Assembly (NCBI RefSeq): GCF_016464425.1
Contig: NZ_JADDKQ010000025.1
Span: 20,853 to 84,852 of the forward strand
From: Actinotalea solisilvae
Lineage (GTDB): Bacteria > Actinomycetota > Actinomycetes > Actinomycetales > Cellulomonadaceae
Direction of reading: 5' to 3'
DNA length: 64,000 bases
Shown: positions 59,774 to 64,000 of the stretch, piece after piece
How the letters are laid out: the number at the start of each line of letters is the position of its first letter
Position numbering within the stretch: the stretch's first letter is position 1
Notes under the pieces: model-generated
Database searches by the model: none
What the model was told of the DNA's origin: nothing
Seen by the model: the letters and a program-made list of their open reading frames with translations, nothing else
Position numbers and translations under genes: made by a program

Positions 59774-61051
59774 TCAGCCGTTCGCGCCCGCGTGCTCCTC
59801 GCCGCGGTCGGGGAGGCGCAGCATGCCGCGCTGCGGGACGAGCTCGTGCTGGAGCGCCATCGCGGCCGCACCGATCGCGGCCGCCGTCGTCGCGACGGGC
59901 GAGATCCGCACGGTCACGGAGTGGGTCGAGCGGGAGAAGAACGAGCGGTCGAGCTCGTCCTGGATCGCGGGCAGGTAGACCGACCCGGCGATCGCGAAGC
60001 TCGGGCCCGTGAGCACGACGAGGTCGAGGTCCATGACGTTCGCGAGCGTCCGCGTCGCGACCGCGACGTAGCGCGCGGAGCGGTCGAGGAGCGCCCGCGC
60101 GCCGTCGTGCCCGCGCAGCGCCGCGCGGGCCACCGCGGCGAACTGCGCCGCGGCCGTCGAGCGCGCCGGGGTGCGGCGCCGGTCGAGGCCGGCGGCCGAC
60201 GCGACCGCGGGGTCGGCGCGCGCCGCGGCGACGACGGCCGCGGGTCCGGCGAGCGCCTCGGTGCAGCCGCGGCTGCCGCACCAGCACTCGGGCCCGTCGA
60301 GGTCGAGGCAGATGTGGCCGATCTCGCCGGCGTTGCCGCTCACGCCCTCGTAGGCGCCGCCGTTGACGATGAGGCCCGCGCCGAGGCCGGTGCCCATGTA
60401 GACGGTCGCGAACGTCGCGCGCGCCCCCGCGCGCCCCGACCAGTGCTCGCCGAGCGCGGCCGCCGTCGCGTCGTTGTCGAGCAGCACCGGCACGCCGACG
60501 GCCTCCTCGAGGGCGCGGTCGAGCGGGAAGTCCTCCCACTGCCGCATCGACGGCGGCGTGACGCGCATGCCGCTCGCGGGCGCGAGCGGCCCGGGGGCGA
60601 CGAGGCCGAGGCCGCTGACGCGTGCCGGGTCGACGCCCGCGCTCGCGAGCAGCGCGGCGACCTCGCGTGCCATGCGGTCGACGACGTCGGGCGGGTCCTG
60701 GACGCCCGCGCCCGCGCGGGACATCTGCGCGACGACGCCGCCGCCCAGCGTGGTGAGGACGTAGACGATGCCGCCGTGGTCGAGGTGGACGCCGACGGCG
60801 TAGCGCGCGGTGTGGTTGAGCTCGAGCAGGACCCGCGGCTTGCCGCCGGTGGACTCGGCGCGGCCGGTCTCGACCACGAGGCCGTCGTCGATGAGCCGGC
60901 GCACGAGGGTCGAGATCGTCGCGCCCGTGAGCCCCGTCTCCTCGATGAGGCCGGCGCGGCTGATCGTCCCCGCCGCGCGGATGACGTCGATGACCGCCGC
61001 CTGGGTGCTCACGTGCGGCAGGGCGCGCGCCGCACCCATGATGCGCGCCAC
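59774..61051 (-). CDS. ROK-family transcriptional repressor (NagC/XylR type)
   Basis: 425 residues. Winged HTH at about 15-70 (TQAAVIDVIRAAGTISRAGLIEETGLTGATIS), ROK sugar-kinase-like domain with VYMGTGLGAGLIVNG, and the zinc site CWCGSRGCTEA. No intact kinase DNG-catalytic function is assumed; in such repressors the fold senses sugars. GTG 61051 with GGAGGGG upstream was chosen over ATG 61039. It is divergent from an HTH-less LacI-type protein and convergent with the SDR/hydrolase operon, which may be its target. Confidence 0.9.
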   Translation of the reverse strand: MARIMGAARALPHVSTQAAVIDVIRAAGTISRAGLIEETGLTGATISTLVRRLIDDGLVVETGRAESTGGKPRVLLELNHTARYAVGVHLDHGGIVYVLTTLGGGVVAQMSRAGAGVQDPPDVVDRMAREVAALLASAGVDPARVSGLGLVAPGPLAPASGMRVTPPSMRQWEDFPLDRALEEAVGVPVLLDNDATAAALGEHWSGRAGARATFATVYMGTGLGAGLIVNGGAYEGVSGNAGEIGHICLDLDGPECWCGSRGCTEALAGPAAVVAAARADPAVASAAGLDRRRTPARSTAAAQFAAVARAALRGHDGARALLDRSARYVAVATRTLANVMDLDLVVLTGPSFAIAGSVYLPAIQDELDRSFFSRSTHSVTVRISPVATTAAAIGAAAMALQHELVPQRGMLRLPDRGEEHAGANG

Positions 61052-61109
61052 GGCCCCTCCGTCCCGGCGGGTCCGCCGGGGCCGCGCCGCGACCAGGGTA
61101 GTGGGCGTC

Positions 61110-61115
61110 TACCCT
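61110..61115 (+). promoter_or_regulatory. Leaderless -10 box of the HTH-less LacI-like gene
   Basis: TACCCT ends 6 nt before the GTG at 61122, with no ribosome site. A minus-strand TACCCT (61095-61100) lies next to it for the ROK gene. Confidence 0.5.
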
Positions 61116-61121
61116 TCCTCC

Positions 61122-61970
61122 GTGGCATCCGGAGCGATCGGCCTCGTCCTGGCCCGGCCGACCCGCCTGCTCGCGGTCGAGCCGTTCTTCATGGAGCTCA
61201 TCGCGGGGCTCGAGGAGACCTTCGTCGAGCGCGACCTCTCGATCCTGCTCCACGTCGTGCCCGACGCCGAGCAGGAGCTCGCGACCTACCGGCGGTGGGC
61301 CGCGGGCGCCGTCGTCGACGCCGTGGTCGTGATGAACCTCGTCGTGGACGACCCGAGACCCGCGCTGCTCGAGGGGCTCGGCGTGCCGACCGTCGTCGTC
61401 GGCGCGCTCGACGCGCCCGGCGCCGGTCGAGCCCCCGTGGTGCGCACCGACCACGAGGCGCCGGTGCGCGAGGTCGTGCAGCGGCTCGCGGCGCTCGGCC
61501 ACCGGCGCGTCGCGCGCGTGACGGGCCCCGCCGCGCTGCTGCACACGGTCCACCGCACGCGCACGCTGCACGAGGCCGCGGAGGCGCTCGGGGTCACCGC
61601 GACGGTCGCCGAGGGTGACTACACCGAGCGCTCGGGCGCGGACGTCACCCGGCGGCTGCTCCAGGGCGTCCACCCGCCCACGGCGATCGTCTACGACAAC
61701 GACGTCATGGCGCTCGGCGGGCTCGCGGCGGCCGCCGAGCTCGGCGTCGACGTCCCGGAGGACCTCAGCGTGGTCGCGTGGGACGACTCGACGCTCTGCC
61801 GGCTCGCCACGCCGCCGCTCACGGTCATGGCGGTGGACGTGCACCGGTACGGCTGCATCGTCGCGGCCGCCGTGCTCGAGCTGCTCGACGGACGCCCGGC
61901 GACGCCGCGCTCCTCCCCGCCCGCCCGGTGGCTCGAGCGCGCGAGCACGGGACCTGCGCCGCGCGCCTGA
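61122..61970 (+). CDS. LacI-type sugar-binding protein lacking the DNA-binding domain
   Basis: 282 residues beginning directly with the effector core (ASGAIGLVLARPTRLLAVEPFFMELIAGLEE) and continuing to VVAWDDSTLCRLATPPLTVM. The ~60-residue LacI HTH and hinge are missing, and the 70 bp to the divergent ROK gene leave no room for them. It also has no signal peptide, so it is not a transport protein. Leaderless GTG 61122 is well supported by TACCCT. It may be a cytoplasmic sugar sensor or an N-terminally decayed repressor. Confidence 0.82.
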   Translation: MASGAIGLVLARPTRLLAVEPFFMELIAGLEETFVERDLSILLHVVPDAEQELATYRRWAAGAVVDAVVVMNLVVDDPRPALLEGLGVPTVVVGALDAPGAGRAPVVRTDHEAPVREVVQRLAALGHRRVARVTGPAALLHTVHRTRTLHEAAEALGVTATVAEGDYTERSGADVTRRLLQGVHPPTAIVYDNDVMALGGLAAAAELGVDVPEDLSVVAWDDSTLCRLATPPLTVMAVDVHRYGCIVAAAVLELLDGRPATPRSSPPARWLERASTGPAPRA

Positions 61971-62038
61971 CGCGGCGCCCGGGTGCGTCCGGCCCGCGGG
62001 GCCCGGACGATGGCCACGGAGGAATAGCCCGCGACGCC

Positions 62039-62077
62039 TTGCGGTTCAGCCGGTGAATGGTTGAAGATTGAACAACC
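62039..62077 (+). promoter_or_regulatory. Promoter and inverted repeat of the flavin oxidoreductase operon
   Basis: TTGCGG (62039-62044) and GAAGAT (62063-62068), 18-nt spacer, overlap an inverted repeat with GGTTG (62059-62063) and CAACC (62073-62077) arms. The short A/T-rich tract stands out in this region. A repressor at this site would cover the -10. Confidence 0.4.
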
Positions 62078-62097
62078 CAGGCAGGCAGGAGCGCACG

Positions 62098-63288
62098 ATG
62101 TCGACCCAGAGCACGACACCCGCAGCCGCACCGCAGATGCAGTTCGGCATCTTCTCGGTCAGCGACATCACGACGGACCCCACCACGGGCCGCACCCCGA
62201 GCGAGGCCGAGCGGCTCCAGGCCGTCGTCGCCATCGCGAAGAAGGCGGAGGAGGTCGGTCTCGACGTCTTCGCGCTCGGCGAGCACCACAACCCGCCGTT
62301 CTTCTCGTCGTCCCCCACGACGACGCTCGCCTTCGTCGCGGCGCAGACCGAGCGCCTGCTGCTGTCCACGGCCACGACGCTCATCACCACGAACGACCCG
62401 GTGAAGATCGCCGAGGACTACGCGATGCTCCAGCACCTCGCCGGCGGCCGCGTCGACCTCATGATGGGTCGCGGCAACACCGGCCCGGTCTACCCGTGGT
62501 TCGGCCAGGACATCCGCAACGGCATCGCGCTCGCGGTCGAGAACTACGCGCTGCTGCACCGCCTGTGGCGGGAGGACGTCGTCGACTGGGAGGGCCGCTT
62601 CCGGACCCCGCTCCAGTCGTTCACGTCGACGCCCCGCCCGCTCGACGGCGTGCCGCCCTTCGTGTGGCACGGCTCGATCCGCTCGCCGCAGATCGCCGAG
62701 CAGGCCGCCTACTACGGCGACGGCTTCTTCCACAACAACATCTTCTGGCCCATGTCCCACACGAAGCAGATGGTCGCCCTCTACCGGCAGCGCTTCGAGC
62801 ACTACGGCCACGGTGCCGCGGACCAGGCGATCGTCGGGCTCGGCGGCCAGGTGTTCATGCGCGCCAGCAGCCAGGACGCCAAGCGCGAGTTCCGGCCGTA
62901 CTTCGACAACGCCCCCGTCTACGGGCACGGCCCGTCGATGGAGGAGTTCACGGCGGAGACGCCGCTCACGGTGGGCAGCCCGCAGGAGGTCATCGACCGC
63001 TACGCCGCGATGCGCGACCACGTCGGCGACTACCAGCGCCAGCTCTTCCTCGTCGACCACGCGGGCCTGCCGCTCGGGACGGTCCTCGACCAGCTCGAGC
63101 TGCTCGGCGGCGAGGTCGTGCCGGTCCTGCGCAAGGAGCTCGCCGTCGGGCGACCGGCGCACGTGCCCGACGCGCCCACCCACGCGGCGCGGGTCGCGGC
63201 CGCGGGCGGCTCGCGCGACGCCACGGTGCACGCCCCGGGCGACGACGTCACGGGCGCCTCGCCCGAGCCGGTGGAGGTGACCCGATGA
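62098..63288 (+). CDS. LLM-class flavin-dependent oxidoreductase (CE1758 type)
   Basis: 396 residues. Luciferase-like TIM-barrel monooxygenase with the class features ALGEHHNPPF, TATTLITTNDPVKIAEDYAMLQHLAGGR and MMGRGN. It uses reduced FMN supplied by a partner reductase. I chose ATG 62098 (GGAG upstream) over a TTG at 62068. The C-terminal ~50 residues are Pro/Ala/Asp-rich. It overlaps the reductase gene by ATGA (63285-63288). Substrate is unknown. Confidence 0.93.
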   Translation: MSTQSTTPAAAPQMQFGIFSVSDITTDPTTGRTPSEAERLQAVVAIAKKAEEVGLDVFALGEHHNPPFFSSSPTTTLAFVAAQTERLLLSTATTLITTNDPVKIAEDYAMLQHLAGGRVDLMMGRGNTGPVYPWFGQDIRNGIALAVENYALLHRLWREDVVDWEGRFRTPLQSFTSTPRPLDGVPPFVWHGSIRSPQIAEQAAYYGDGFFHNNIFWPMSHTKQMVALYRQRFEHYGHGAADQAIVGLGGQVFMRASSQDAKREFRPYFDNAPVYGHGPSMEEFTAETPLTVGSPQEVIDRYAAMRDHVGDYQRQLFLVDHAGLPLGTVLDQLELLGGEVVPVLRKELAVGRPAHVPDAPTHAARVAAAGGSRDATVHAPGDDVTGASPEPVEVTR

Positions 63289-63914
63289 CGCGCCGGATCG
63301 CGGTCGTCTCGGGCGGCCTCGGCCAGCCGTCGACGACGCGTCTGCTCGCGGACCGCATGTCCGCGGCGGTCGAGCGCGCGCTGCGCGCCGAGGGCCAGGA
63401 CGTCACGGTCGACGTCGTCGACCTGCGCGAGCACGCGCAGGACCTCACGACGATGCTGCTCACGGGCTTCCCGTCCGCGGCGCTCAAGGCCGCGCTCGAC
63501 ACCGTGGCCACCGCCGACGGTCTGATCGCCGTGACGCCGATCTTCTCGGGCTCGTACTCGGGCCTGTTCAAGACCTTCTTCGACGTGCTGGACGACGGCG
63601 CGCTCGACGGGATGCCCGTCCTCGCGGGCGCGACGGCGGGCACGGCCCGGCACTCGCTCGCCATCGACCACGCCATCCGCCCGCTGCTCACCTACCTGCA
63701 CGCCTTCGTCGTCCCGACGGGCGTGTTCGGCGCGACGGAGGACTTCGGCCGTTCCGCCGGCTCGACGAGCGAGGACGCCGTGCCCCTGGGGGCGCGGATC
63801 GACCGCGGTGCCCGCGAGCTGGCGGGCCTCGTCGCCGCGCGTCCCCCGCGCGGCGCGGCCCCGGCGGACCCGTTCGCCCTCACGGTCGACTTCGAGGACC
63901 TCCTGCGCGGCTGA
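63285..63914 (+). CDS. NAD(P)H-dependent FMN reductase (CE1759 type)
   Basis: 209 residues. Flavodoxin-like reductase with VVSGGLGQPSTTRLLADRM and TPIFSGSYSGLFKTFFDVLD, the FMN and dimer segments of the MsuE/SsuE group. It supplies FMNH2 to the monooxygenase with which it overlaps. This pair is common in actinobacteria, e.g. C. glutamicum. A palindromic repeat follows. Confidence 0.92.
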   Translation: MTRRIAVVSGGLGQPSTTRLLADRMSAAVERALRAEGQDVTVDVVDLREHAQDLTTMLLTGFPSAALKAALDTVATADGLIAVTPIFSGSYSGLFKTFFDVLDDGALDGMPVLAGATAGTARHSLAIDHAIRPLLTYLHAFVVPTGVFGATEDFGRSAGSTSEDAVPLGARIDRGARELAGLVAARPPRGAAPADPFALTVDFEDLLRG

Positions 63915-63940
63915 CAGCCGCCCCGACCCGCCGCCCCCCG

Positions 63941-64000
63941 CCGAGGTCGCTGGTTCGCGCCGAGGTCGCTGGTAGGAACCAGCGACACGGGCGCGAACCA
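63941..64000. terminator. Palindromic GAGGTCGCTGGTT repeat at the right edge
   Basis: CCGAGGTCGCTGGTT (63941-63955), then GTCGCTGGT-AGGA-ACCAGCGAC (63965-63986, 9-bp stem), inside outer 10-bp arms TGGTTCGCGC (63951-63960) and GCGCGAACCA (63991-64000). The structure probably continues beyond the window. It terminates the flavin oxidoreductase operon and is the same family as 669-740. Confidence 0.7.

Noticed and set aside
1..64000. CRISPR array, prophage, transposase or integrase genes
   Set aside because: No regularly spaced repeats and no recognisable mobile-element protein were seen on either strand; the GAGGTCG palindromes are too few and irregular for a CRISPR.
1..64000. tRNA or rRNA genes
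   Set aside because: No cloverleaf with a TTCGA-type T-loop and paired acceptor arms was found in the intergenic regions, all of which I read.

Overview
The window is very GC-rich, with C/G at nearly every third codon position, short intergenic gaps, frequent ATGA/GTGA overlaps, GTG starts and many leaderless-type promoters. It carries GTP-dependent PckG, a mycobacterial-type LigB ligase, a RamB/PrpR-type regulator, a LacI-controlled glycosidase/ABC locus and poly-Cys leader logic. All of this fits a high-GC actinobacterium, most like the Cellulomonas / Cellulosimicrobium / Promicromonosporaceae group. That placement is inference, because there is no rRNA or tRNA gene in the window. No phage, insertion sequence, CRISPR array or plasmid function was seen; it reads as ordinary chromosome with accessory sugar, export and signalling loci.

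Left part (1-17 kb): the 3' end of a LigD-type end-joining polymerase faces ligB across a 72-bp nested palindrome. Then come an S9 peptidase and a RamB/PrpR-like regulator divergent from pckG, a stand-alone PcrA-tail-like mini-protein, a very large secreted multicopper oxidase with glycine-rich N-terminal repeats and fibronectin-like C-terminal modules, a metzincin-like protein with no visible signal peptide, and a prenyltransferase/squalene-cyclase-fold protein.

17-24 kb: a LacI regulator is divergent from a sugar ABC importer (binding lipoprotein and two permeases, no ATPase) and a GH127 beta-L-arabinofuranosidase; palindromic operators lie between them. 23-31 kb: a methyltransferase, a membrane-anchored PQQ-like propeller, a DUF1992 protein, an AlkA-type glycosylase, two small proteins and an adenylate cyclase-ATPase-TPR protein.

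31-44 kb (minus strand): closely spaced genes that can be one transcript. In transcription order they are a cystine-type ABC importer, a thioredoxin-fold protein, a DUF4395 protein, and an exporter of two ATPases and two giant FtsX permeases. Upstream is a 28-codon ORF ending in four Cys codons (43242-43328) that was not among the obvious genes and looks like a cysteine-sensing attenuator leader. I consider this the most interesting system in the window. ddaH and a LacI-sensor/PAS/GGDEF/EAL protein lie further upstream.

48-64 kb: a VanY-like peptidase, a DUF899 protein, a non-phosphorylative sugar-acid pathway (Zn-dehydrogenase, IclR regulator, IlvD/Edd dehydratase, HpcH/HpaI aldolase), small proteins, regulators with no DNA-binding domain (LysR-like and LacI-like), an SDR/hydrolase pair behind a perfect 16-bp palindrome, a ROK repressor, and a flavin monooxygenase/FMN reductase pair that ends in another copy of the palindromic repeat found at 0.7 kb.
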